This document shows positions 1 through 5,768 of a stretch of DNA of 8,650 nt, one piece after another. The DNA lies in NCBI GenBank assembly GCA_002505455.1, contig DAVB01000052.1:1-8650 (forward strand), written 5' to 3'. Source of the DNA: Euryarchaeota archaeon UBA52 (lineage in GTDB: Archaea; Thermoplasmatota; Poseidoniia; Poseidoniales; Thalassarchaeaceae). Under the pieces are notes generated by a model. The model searched no databases. It saw nothing but the letters and a program-made list of their open reading frames with translations, and was not told where the DNA came from. The position numbers were made by a program, and so were the translations under genes. Every line of letters begins with the position of its first letter. Position 1 is the stretch's first letter.

Positions 1-1
1 T

Positions 2-331
2 GGAATCGGTATCTTGGTACAGCACCGTACGATATCAAGCCTCATCCAACAGGCTGAGTCGACCAGGGACCTTGCTCTCGAGCAATCTTGCAGAGACTCC
101 GAGGGAGTTATCCTTCCAGAGGGTTCTCGTCTTTTCATAAGGGTAGAGTACGTATCAAAAGATGGAATGCGAACCTTCAGAATGGATCGGCTAATTGAGC
201 CAGAAAACCTCCATAGTGGATGCGTGACGATGGGCATGGAGTGGAGAACGATGTTTTCCACGCTATCGAAGCCTCAAAGCGACCATCCAAGACTCGGTGC
301 CGGTTCTCCGGCATTTTTCAACAATGGATGA
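2..331 (+). CDS. C-terminal part of an unrecognised protein (5' end outside window)
   Basis: The reading frame is open from the left edge of the window to a TGA at 329-331, giving about 109 residues. A TTG at 14 could start it, but the frame is already open before that codon and no ribosome binding site is visible in the few bases available. I therefore read it as the tail of a longer upstream gene. The visible part has a polar, probably helical beginning (HRTISSLIQQAEST) and then a strand-rich stretch with RLFIRVEYVSKDG and RTFRMDRLIEP. The latter faintly resembles WYL-type ligand-sensing domains (strand-DG-strand followed by FRxDRI), but this is weak. The last 25 residues are low in hydrophobics and probably disordered. 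It is followed on the same strand by the SAP-repeat gene after about 60 bp, so the two could be co-transcribed. No function is assigned. Confidence 0.55.
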   Translation, partial: GIGILVQHRTISSLIQQAESTRDLALEQSCRDSEGVILPEGSRLFIRVEYVSKDGMRTFRMDRLIEPENLHSGCVTMGMEWRTMFSTLSKPQSDHPRLGAGSPAFFNNG

Positions 332-393
332 TTGGTGCGCTGCAGGGCCATTAGAGTCGGAATCGATATGCGCCAATACCTGTGCGCGAAGGT

Positions 394-1335
394 ATGGCGA
401 TTCCGGAGGTAGACCCCCTTGTTCTCGATCGCCTCTACCGCTCTGACCTTCGCAGCCTACGGGAAAATGCAGAACGAGAGGGAGTCTCCAAGAGGGGTTC
501 AGTCGAAGTGTTGCGAGCATCTTTGATTCGACATCACGTTCTTTCTGATGTCGATCTTTCTTGGGAAGGCATACAGTCGTTTAGCAATCGGGAGTTGGGC
601 GATCTTCTGAGAATTTTTGGAGTCAAAGCATCGGGTTCGCACAAGGAGAGGCGCCAAAGAACATGGCTCCACGTTACGCAGGATGCAAATCGTCTCACTG
701 TGGAGTCACTCGCCACAATGGAGCGTCAGAAGCTGGTTGATCTCTGCAGGAGGCTCGAGGTTCCTTCGAGTGGCCCCCGTACTGTGCTGATGGGGCACGT
801 AGCAGGAGTCCTCGCAAGTCAACGAAAGGCTTGGGGACATATCAAAAGGAGCCTTCGGAGAAACGGGCTTCTCGGGAGTCCCAAGCTCGAGACTACGAGA
901 ATCAAGACGTCTGAAGCCAATTCTAAAATAGGTGTCAGAGAGCCTGATGTGGCCTCTCTTGAGGACGTCTCGGATCTTCTGTCACACTCATTGAGACATG
1001 CGGGGTCTCAAGAGTCGCGGGTTCTTCAGACTCTTTCATTAGACTCAGGTAAGTTTGGAAGGATGGTCGTAACCGTGGGCATGGTGAAGGGTCCGATATG
1101 GGACCAGTCCTCGACCAATCTCCTTATCTCGATAATGGGTATTCGAGGTCTCAAAATATCCTCAGAAAGGGTTCGTAGAGACATACACCTAGCAGCTTCC
1201 AGAATCGCAGAATGCTGGATCGGGGAATCTGGCGAGATACTCGAAGGCATAGATATCGAATCGCTGAGATACAGATTCGACGATCGCGGCATTGTAAATC
1301 TGGAGTCGATGATCAAGAAGAGTCGTCTTGGATGA
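394..1335 (+). CDS. Triple SAP-like repeat protein, putative DNA-binding
   Basis: This encodes a 313-residue soluble basic protein with no signal peptide or membrane segment. The N-terminal half holds three similar helix-extended loop-helix units at about residues 17-48, 64-94 and 109-140. Each follows L..L...(L/A)...GV...G....L...L, for example SDLRSLRENAEREGVSKRG and QKLVDLCRRLEVPSSG. This is the SAP-domain pattern, a small fold known to bind double-stranded DNA. Residues about 145-185 are basic and probably a linker. Residues about 186-313 form a mixed alpha/beta C-terminal part (FGRMVVTVGMVKGPIW, then a helix with RRDIHLAASRIAECWIG) that I do not recognise. I chose ATG 394 because a TATA-like GATAT lies about 26 bp upstream, which suits a leaderless start; GTG 382, four codons earlier, is the alternative. 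The 3' end overlaps the convergent rpap gene by 23 bp. DNA binding and any link to RPA are inferred from the fold pattern and position. Confidence 0.75.
   Translation: MAIPEVDPLVLDRLYRSDLRSLRENAEREGVSKRGSVEVLRASLIRHHVLSDVDLSWEGIQSFSNRELGDLLRIFGVKASGSHKERRQRTWLHVTQDANRLTVESLATMERQKLVDLCRRLEVPSSGPRTVLMGHVAGVLASQRKAWGHIKRSLRRNGLLGSPKLETTRIKTSEANSKIGVREPDVASLEDVSDLLSHSLRHAGSQESRVLQTLSLDSGKFGRMVVTVGMVKGPIWDQSSTNLLISIMGIRGLKISSERVRRDIHLAASRIAECWIGESGEILEGIDIESLRYRFDDRGIVNLESMIKKSRLG
442..813 (+). repeat. Three tandem SAP-like protein repeats within the CDS
   Basis: Three diverged coding repeats of about 30 residues each occupy nucleotides 442-537, 583-675 and 718-813. They share a leucine-spaced first helix, a GV or EVP turn followed by a small residue and G, and a second helix. 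The spacing between units is about 15 residues. The repeats are visible at protein level only; the DNA copies are too diverged to be a recent duplication. Confidence 0.55.
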
Positions 1336-2269
1336 GCCTGAACCATCCGAAACGATGTTCCGAAATTTGGCCGCCAGCAGCCCTTAGAGAGTCGATTGCA
1401 TCTTCGGCCTCCTCTCTCGAATGGCCATGGACGCTGCATTGTCTGACAATGGTATCGTAATCCACGCCCTCTCCACGATCACCTGCGGCAATTGTCGCGA
1501 TCACGACCTCCTCAACGGACATATCGCTTGTTGCAGGGGGAGGGGCTGCCACGGGCTGATCAGGCATGGCGGTCTCAGATTCTGATTCGATTGCGGAATC
1601 TGGCTTTACAATCTCCACGGATCTTCCCAATGCTGCATTCAAAGCTTGCAGGACATCTAACATGTACACCTCAGTCTCGAAAGGCGGATAATGCGCCCTA
1701 GAAAGCAGCATTCCATCGATCAGATCCTCCGGTACTCCCGCGGACCTGAAACCAGCCATACTCTGTTCAGCTGCCATAGCGAGTTCGTGCGCATTTATCC
1801 TGCGAAGGGTTGCATCAGCGGTTTCTGCTAGCCATTCAGCATACCTGGGCTTATCGATAACCGTCATCTCCTGCGCATTGTATGATGTGAAAACGCCACC
1901 GTCTTCAGTTTGGAATGACCTCTGCTTTGCAACGACCATCAAGAGGAATCTGTCGCCTTGCTCGAAACGCGCATGGATCTCCTCTGCTTCCGGATGCAGC
2001 TCCGGATTGAACGGTGAGACCTCGACCCTATGGATGCCTGTAACGTCTCTCAGATTGAATCTGTAGCTCTGGCCGCTATCGCTCTCCCTCTTCTCCGAAC
2101 TATCGATCAAACCGCAGATAAGTGCTCGATTTATCTTGGCTCCGAGTCTTGTAACCATGTACCCGGGGTCATATTCACCTGAGCCCTGATCTGGAAGGCT
2201 TGCATCGCGATACTCGTGTGCGAAGACTCGAATCGCGGTCTGTCTGCCTACTCGCATGGTGCCGGACAT
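1313..2269 (-). CDS. RPA-associated protein (RPAP, COG3390-type) with C-terminal winged helix
   Basis: This is the partner of archaeal RPA, a family usually encoded directly beside the rpa gene; in haloarchaea such proteins act with their cognate RPA in DNA replication and repair. The 318-residue product starts with MSGTMRVGRQTAIRVFAHEY. It has an OB-fold-like domain at about residues 8-140 (RVFAHEY, YMVTRLGAKINRALICGLI, SYNAQEMTVIDKPRYAEWL). A helical region follows at about 143-215, then an acidic, Pro/Ala-rich linker at about 223-250. A winged-helix-like C-terminus at about 251-313 (EEVVIATIAAG, REEAEDAIDSLRAAGGQI, FGWFRLI) recalls the C-terminal winged helix of eukaryotic RPA32. ATG 2269 is chosen because it lies 2 nt after the rpa stop and is preceded by GGGGTGG at 2286-2280. 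An ATG at 2290 inside rpa is possible but has no ribosome binding site. It forms an operon with rpa. Family assignment rests on context plus sequence character. Confidence 0.82.
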   Translation of the reverse strand: MSGTMRVGRQTAIRVFAHEYRDASLPDQGSGEYDPGYMVTRLGAKINRALICGLIDSSEKRESDSGQSYRFNLRDVTGIHRVEVSPFNPELHPEAEEIHARFEQGDRFLLMVVAKQRSFQTEDGGVFTSYNAQEMTVIDKPRYAEWLAETADATLRRINAHELAMAAEQSMAGFRSAGVPEDLIDGMLLSRAHYPPFETEVYMLDVLQALNAALGRSVEIVKPDSAIESESETAMPDQPVAAPPPATSDMSVEEVVIATIAAGDRGEGVDYDTIVRQCSVHGHSREEAEDAIDSLRAAGGQISEHRFGWFRLIQDDSS

Positions 2270-2271
2270 CG

Positions 2272-3957
2272 TCAAAGAACCACCCCCCATCGATCTATGG
2301 CAGCTTTTGCAATTCCTTCTGGGTCCGCTTCCAAAACCTGCACCTCATCAGCTTGAATCATACAACCTCGGTCATCATTGATCGAACGGCCCATGATCTG
2401 CACACGGTGCCCGAGGAATTTGTCTTTCAACGACGAGTGGAATGCCTCTTTTCCATTCGAAGATATCTCTTTCCTGACATCTTCAAGACTCATCCCAATC
2501 AGTATCTCGGTAGGCGCGCGAGAGACGAGAAGAGAAGCATTGGACACTCCTGAATCCACCACCATCATCATCCTCAGATCTTCTTCACCGACGTCTTCCC
2601 CGTGAATTCCGCAGACACCGTCTCTCAGTACTCGCCTACATCCTTCTTGAGTACATCTCAAGATGATCCCAGAATCAGATCTCAATGACACTATCCTTCC
2701 AATTGTGTATATGCCTCTTCTCGAACCACCAGAAGTGAGGTCATCGAGGTTTTCCTCTACCCAGTGGTTTGAGGCGTCTATGGGTCCGAATGGGGCTTCG
2801 GTCAGTGTCTCTACTTGCTCAAGCTGATCAATTACAAGATCTGGTGACCCCTGCCACGCCTGGACTCTTGCGCGTTTTATTCGGATGAAGGAACCAGCCT
2901 CAAGGTCTACCTCGCCCCATGACGTTAGGCGGCATCGACCACTTGGATCTTGCACCTCTCCACTTCGAACTACGCGTTCTTCACCGGTTTTGGATGTGAA
3001 TGATCGAGAATTCCAATCAACAACTTGCAGCGTGATTTCCACATCCCTCATTCCGTCCCTGAGGTCTTTGATGTTGCATGACGAGTTTGCTTGGAGTGTT
3101 GCGGCTTCGGGGAATGCACCATCGTGATATGGCTCTATTTTCGTGAAATCGCCAATATTGATTTCAGGGGTATCTCGAAATCTCTTGACCTGTGCGTTCT
3201 CGATCTTGACAAGGTCGCCTTCGGAAATGTCGAGCGTCTTCCATGAGAGGAAGCCCATTGTCCCGGTTTGATCGCCTAACCTGCCTCGCATCACGTCTAT
3301 GCTTCCAGAACCATCTCTTCGGACGATTTGATCGGGGCGAATGGCGAGTACCCGTGCCACGATTGCAACAGTTCCTTCGCCCCGCGAGGCGTCCTCTATG
3401 GTTACTGGTTCGTTTGTGGGTGCGAGGGATGGGGCTCCTCCTTCCTTTAGTACTGAAACTCTTGAGGTCTGATTGATATTGATCGATTTCTTGCCATTCC
3501 ACTCATTGACGGATACGCCTTCGAGACGTACGACTGAGCCGGCTGCTAGATCCTGGGATTTATTGCCCCAGTCTTTGAATTCCCACCGTTCACGCTCGCC
3601 GTCCCATGGAGAGTCCTCGATGAAACCGAATCCTATCTGGCGTTCTTCCCCTCTTACCTGCTGAACCCTTGAATTGTAAGATGCCACTAGGACCTCTATC
3701 GTTACATTTCGATCGTTGGAGCCGAGATCTGAGAATTTTGACACTTTCTTGACAGATGGAGCGGGTGCTCGGACGGTCTTATCTGCATCCGAGCCAGGTT
3801 CCATGAATTTCCTGACGACCGACCGAAGTGCGTCTCTTGGAGGTATGAGGAACTCATTTTCGTATCTTTCGAACTCTTTTGCTACTTCCTCGGGATTTGC
3901 ATCTTTGCATTCCTGAAGGACCAGCCTCACTTCGGTATCGTACTTCTCTTCACTCAT
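2272..3957 (-). CDS. rpa: Replication protein A (RPA), archaeal single-stranded DNA-binding protein
   Basis: This protein binds and protects single-stranded DNA during replication, recombination and repair. Its 561 residues include an N-terminal helical segment ending in PPRDALRSVVRKF (residues 39-51), the pattern typical of euryarchaeal RPA. Three OB folds follow at about 80-170, 185-280 and 295-390. Each contains a DxTG/DPSG-type turn and a W: RLGDQTGTMGFLSW at about 226-239, EVQDPSGRCRLTSWGEVD at about 334-351, and a more diverged DSPWDGERERWEFKDWG in the first. A fourth, C-terminal OB-like region (about 415-545) carries a zinc-finger motif, C435-x4-C440-x8-C449-x2-H452, within RRVLRDGVCGIHG, as in archaeal and eukaryotic RPA large subunits. 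The start ATG 3957 follows GGAAGTGTGAT, a weak Shine-Dalgarno site. It is the first gene of the rpa-rpap operon and is divergent from mogA. Its three-OB-plus-zinc architecture resembles euryarchaeal RPA rather than the short crenarchaeal SSB. Confidence 0.93.
   Translation of the reverse strand: MSEEKYDTEVRLVLQECKDANPEEVAKEFERYENEFLIPPRDALRSVVRKFMEPGSDADKTVRAPAPSVKKVSKFSDLGSNDRNVTIEVLVASYNSRVQQVRGEERQIGFGFIEDSPWDGERERWEFKDWGNKSQDLAAGSVVRLEGVSVNEWNGKKSININQTSRVSVLKEGGAPSLAPTNEPVTIEDASRGEGTVAIVARVLAIRPDQIVRRDGSGSIDVMRGRLGDQTGTMGFLSWKTLDISEGDLVKIENAQVKRFRDTPEINIGDFTKIEPYHDGAFPEAATLQANSSCNIKDLRDGMRDVEITLQVVDWNSRSFTSKTGEERVVRSGEVQDPSGRCRLTSWGEVDLEAGSFIRIKRARVQAWQGSPDLVIDQLEQVETLTEAPFGPIDASNHWVEENLDDLTSGGSRRGIYTIGRIVSLRSDSGIILRCTQEGCRRVLRDGVCGIHGEDVGEEDLRMMMVVDSGVSNASLLVSRAPTEILIGMSLEDVRKEISSNGKEAFHSSLKDKFLGHRVQIMGRSINDDRGCMIQADEVQVLEADPEGIAKAAIDRWGVVL
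2280..2286 (-). promoter_or_regulatory. Shine-Dalgarno site for rpap
   Basis: GGGGTGG on the minus strand lies within the last codons of rpa, 10 nt before ATG 2269. It supports 2269 rather than 2290 as the rpap start and suggests reinitiation-type coupling across the 2-nt gap between the rpa stop and the rpap start. Confidence 0.45.
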
Positions 3958-4000
3958 TCAATCACACTTCCGTCGAGATTCCAGCATCGAGTCTGCTGAG

Positions 4001-4006
4001 TTTATT
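4001..4006 (-). promoter_or_regulatory. Putative TATA box for rpa-rpap
   Basis: On the minus strand this reads AATAAA, an archaeal BoxA-like element. Initiation about 26 nt downstream would fall near 3977, leaving a leader of about 20 nt that contains the weak GGAAGTGTGAT ribosome binding site before ATG 3957. The match is modest and there are no expression data. Confidence 0.35.
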
Positions 4007-4013
4007 CGACGGA

Positions 4014-4029
4014 CCGGATAATCCTCCGG
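4014..4029. promoter_or_regulatory. Short inverted repeat in the rpa/mogA divergent promoter region
   Basis: CCGGA and TCCGG flank a 6-nt spacer (TAATCC). A second, nested inverted repeat AATCC-TCC-GGATT covers 4020-4032. It lies 8 bp upstream of the putative rpa TATA box, in the otherwise gene-free 3958-4190 interval. It could be an operator, but short arms like these also arise by chance. Confidence 0.2.
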
Positions 4030-4159
4030 ATTGGGTCCTATGGAGGGGGGAAACCTGTGCAGGATGGGGCAGACTCGACACTTCCTCGCCTCGGACTACC
4101 TAATCTTGAGAGGCGGTTCTTGAACATAGCCGACGAAATTTGGATTTTCAAGGGGGCCG

Positions 4160-4166
4160 TTTATTT
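4160..4166 (+). promoter_or_regulatory. Putative TATA box for mogA-rph
   Basis: TTTATTT is centred about 27 bp upstream of ATG 4191, the expected archaeal TATA-to-start-site distance if transcription begins at or within a base or two of the start codon. No Shine-Dalgarno sequence precedes the ATG, which fits a leaderless transcript. Confidence 0.5.
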
Positions 4167-4190
4167 CAGTTGACGCCCTCCTGCGCAAAC

Positions 4191-4742
4191 ATGGATCCCC
4201 CCGGGCCAGCGAGGATAGGGGTTCTGACGGCCTCTGATAGAGCATCTTCCGGAGAATATCAGGATCTCAGCGGGCCGGAGATAGAAGATTTCCTGGTTGA
4301 AGTTATGTCGACTTCATTTGAGATTCATCGACGTCTCGTTTCAGATGATGAGAGGGACATTGCAAACATGCTTGTGGAGCTCAGCGATCATGTCGGATGT
4401 TGTCTAATCATCACGACTGGCGGCACGGGTCCTGCGCCTCGAGATGTCACCCCAGAGGCAACTGAATCGGTCTGTGATAGAATTCTTCCCGGGTTCGGGG
4501 AGAAGATGCGTTCGATATCCATGAAGTATGTTCCCACCGCCATACTTTCCAGGCAGCTCGGAGGAGTCCGTGGAACCACTCTTATCATCAATCTCCCAGG
4601 TTCTCCAAAATCGATAAGAGAGACTCTCGAGGACCTCTTCCCGGCTATCCCGTACTGTATAGACCTGATCGGAGGGCCATACATTTCCACATTCAAAGAC
4701 AAGATGGATGTGTATCGCCCGCCTCATGCCAGAAGGGAATGA
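4191..4742 (+). CDS. mogA: Molybdopterin adenylyltransferase, bacterial MogA type
   Basis: MogA adenylates molybdopterin (MPT + ATP to MPT-AMP) before molybdenum or tungsten insertion in molybdenum cofactor synthesis; it is cytoplasmic. The 183-residue product matches E. coli MogA, as I recall that sequence, along its length. Shared segments are SDRASSGEYQD (15-25), TTGGTGPAPRDVTPEAT (75-91), PGFGEKMRSISMKYVPTAILSRQ (100-122, near identical) and NLPGSPKSIRE (134-144). The residues corresponding to the two catalytic aspartates of E. coli MogA (D49 and D82) appear to be D52 and D85. A short loop before PYCIDLIGGPY is deleted compared with E. coli. ATG 4191 is chosen over TTG 4140 because a TATA box sits 27 bp upstream and the family starts close to RIGVLTASDRA. 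It is the first gene of an operon with rph. The MogA-like sequence, rather than the MoaB form usual in archaea, suggests bacterial origin. Confidence 0.9.
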   Translation: MDPPGPARIGVLTASDRASSGEYQDLSGPEIEDFLVEVMSTSFEIHRRLVSDDERDIANMLVELSDHVGCCLIITTGGTGPAPRDVTPEATESVCDRILPGFGEKMRSISMKYVPTAILSRQLGGVRGTTLIINLPGSPKSIRETLEDLFPAIPYCIDLIGGPYISTFKDKMDVYRPPHARRE

Positions 4743-4759
4743 TTGATGGCATTCCGGCC

Positions 4760-4767
4760 GGAAGGTG
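4760..4767 (+). promoter_or_regulatory. Shine-Dalgarno site deciding the rph start
   Basis: GGAAGGTG lies 4 nt before ATG 4772. The earlier in-frame ATG at 4739, which overlaps the mogA stop as ATGA, has a purine run (AGAAGGGA) directly against it and so poor spacing. The site therefore favours 4772, with ATG 4781 as a further possibility. Confidence 0.5.
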
Positions 4768-4771
4768 CCTC

Positions 4772-5599
4772 ATGGCGAAGATGAAGTCGGGCGGAGAGGA
4801 AGATGGAAGAGCGCAGAAAGAAATGCGCGAGATAACAGTGGATTTTGACTTCACGCCAAATGCTCTTTCTTCGATCCTCTACAAACAAGGCGAAACCATG
4901 GTCTTAGCCACCGTTACAGCGGACAAAGGCCTCCCTAGATGGTTTCCAAGAAATGCGACCAGAGGTTGGATACATGCTGAGTACTCCCTTCTGCCCGGAT
5001 CTACGAATACGCGTTTCCGAAGAGAGCGTAATGGAGCGAAGGGCAGGACGCATGAAATTGAGCGTCTAGTGGCTCGATCGCTCAGGGGGGCTGTCGATTT
5101 GGAGGCACTCGGACCCATTTCCATGACTGTTGACTGTGAAATCCTCAATGCAGATGGCGGCACTAGATGCGCATCGATCACCGCCGGAAACATTGCATTG
5201 AGGCTAGCAATACGTCGCCTCATTGCCTCTGGACGCTGCCTACCCGTTGATCTGAGAGCTAGTGAGCAGGACCTAAAGGATGGTTGGACGCCACCGAAAA
5301 TGTCTCCAGAAGAGCGTGCTAATCATGAGTGTGCAGTGATGGCAAATGACGTTGCAGCCCTGAGCGTGGGAATGGTTGATGGCAAAGTCCGAGTCGATCT
5401 CGACTATGTCCTAGATTCGAATGCCGATGTCGATATGAACGTCGTTATGACGAGCAAGGGTTCCTTCGTAGAAGTGCAAGGAACAGGGGAGGAGGCCACA
5501 TACACAAGAGATGAGTTGGAGTCGCTCCTAAATGCAGCAGTAGAAGGGATAGGCAAACTGCATCAGCTTCAGGCTTCGCTGCTTGAAGGTAGGGATTGA
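4772..5599 (+). CDS. rph: Ribonuclease PH, bacterial type
   Basis: RNase PH is a phosphate-dependent 3'-5' exoribonuclease that trims tRNA precursors and forms a hexameric ring. The 275-residue product resembles bacterial RNase PH more than archaeal exosome Rrp41. Hallmarks are WIHAEYSLLPGSTNTR (66-81), GRTHEIERLVARSLRGAVDL (91-110, including the phosphate-binding Arg region), DCEILNADGGTRCASIT (121-137), DLDYVLDSNADVDMNVVM (209-226) and EVQGTGE (234-240). D215 and D221 match the two metal-binding aspartates of the family by spacing. About 29 extra residues sit at about 159-189, just before VAALSVGMVDG, so the protein is longer than the usual 230-240. The N-terminus keeps DGR, as in the typical MRxDGR start. 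It lies 29 bp downstream of mogA and is probably co-transcribed. Its stop abuts the 3' end of convergent tRNA-Phe. Bacterial origin is an inference. Confidence 0.9.
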   Translation: MAKMKSGGEEDGRAQKEMREITVDFDFTPNALSSILYKQGETMVLATVTADKGLPRWFPRNATRGWIHAEYSLLPGSTNTRFRRERNGAKGRTHEIERLVARSLRGAVDLEALGPISMTVDCEILNADGGTRCASITAGNIALRLAIRRLIASGRCLPVDLRASEQDLKDGWTPPKMSPEERANHECAVMANDVAALSVGMVDGKVRVDLDYVLDSNADVDMNVVMTSKGSFVEVQGTGEEATYTRDELESLLNAAVEGIGKLHQLQASLLEGRD

Positions 5600-5675
5600 T
5601 GGTGGGACTGGCCGGACTTGAACCAGCGGCCTCCGCATCTTCAGTGCGGCGCTCTCCCAACTGAGCTACAGTCCC
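5600..5675 (-). tRNA. tRNA-Phe (anticodon GAA), CCA encoded
   Basis: This folds as a full cloverleaf. The 7-bp acceptor stem is GGGACTG/CAGTCCC, the D arm is GCTC-AGTTGGGA-GAGC, and the anticodon stem CCGCA/TGCGG encloses the 7-nt loop CTGAAGA, giving anticodon GAA. The T arm is GCTGG-TTCAAGT-CCGGC with one G-U pair. The discriminator base is A (5603) and the 3' CCA is encoded at 5600-5602. There is no intron. The CCA directly abuts the rph stop codon (5597-5599), so there is no room for a separate terminator. It is divergent from panB, with 93 bp between the tRNA 5' end and the chosen panB start. A convincing TATA box upstream was not found. Confidence 0.97.
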
Positions 5676-5758
5676 ATGGGCATGATTCGGCAGCCCGGTT
5701 CCAGTATCAAGTCTTCCGAGCGAGCCATTCAAGGCAGAGAGTGTCCACGCATAATCCT

Positions 5759-5764
5759 AGGTGG
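5759..5764 (+). promoter_or_regulatory. Shine-Dalgarno site deciding the panB start
   Basis: AGGTGG lies 4 nt before ATG 5769, within AGGTGGATGC. It supports this start over the in-frame ATG at 5676, which is the base next to the 5' end of the divergent tRNA and has no comparable site. Confidence 0.6.
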
Positions 5765-5768
5765 ATGC

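Noticed and set aside
2200..2553. Plus-strand open frame antisense to the rpa/rpap junction.
   Set aside because: It is antisense to two well-supported genes and resembles no protein family.
3879..4103. Plus-strand open frame of 74 codons reaching into the divergent rpa/mogA region.
   Set aside because: Its first 80 bases are antisense to rpa, it has no ribosome binding site or promoter, and its composition is not protein-like. It would run through the presumed rpa promoter.
4115..4126. GTTC-TT-GAAC small inverted repeat upstream of mogA.
   Set aside because: Four-base arms are expected by chance in a region this size, and it is not positioned at a promoter element.
4388..4727. Two long minus-strand open frames antisense to mogA.
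   Set aside because: Both lie wholly within mogA, which has full family motifs. They arise from its codon composition.
5445..5732. Minus-strand open frame covering tRNA-Phe and the end of rph.
   Set aside because: It runs through the tRNA gene and antisense to rph, and the translation has no family features. It is a shadow of the tRNA and rph.
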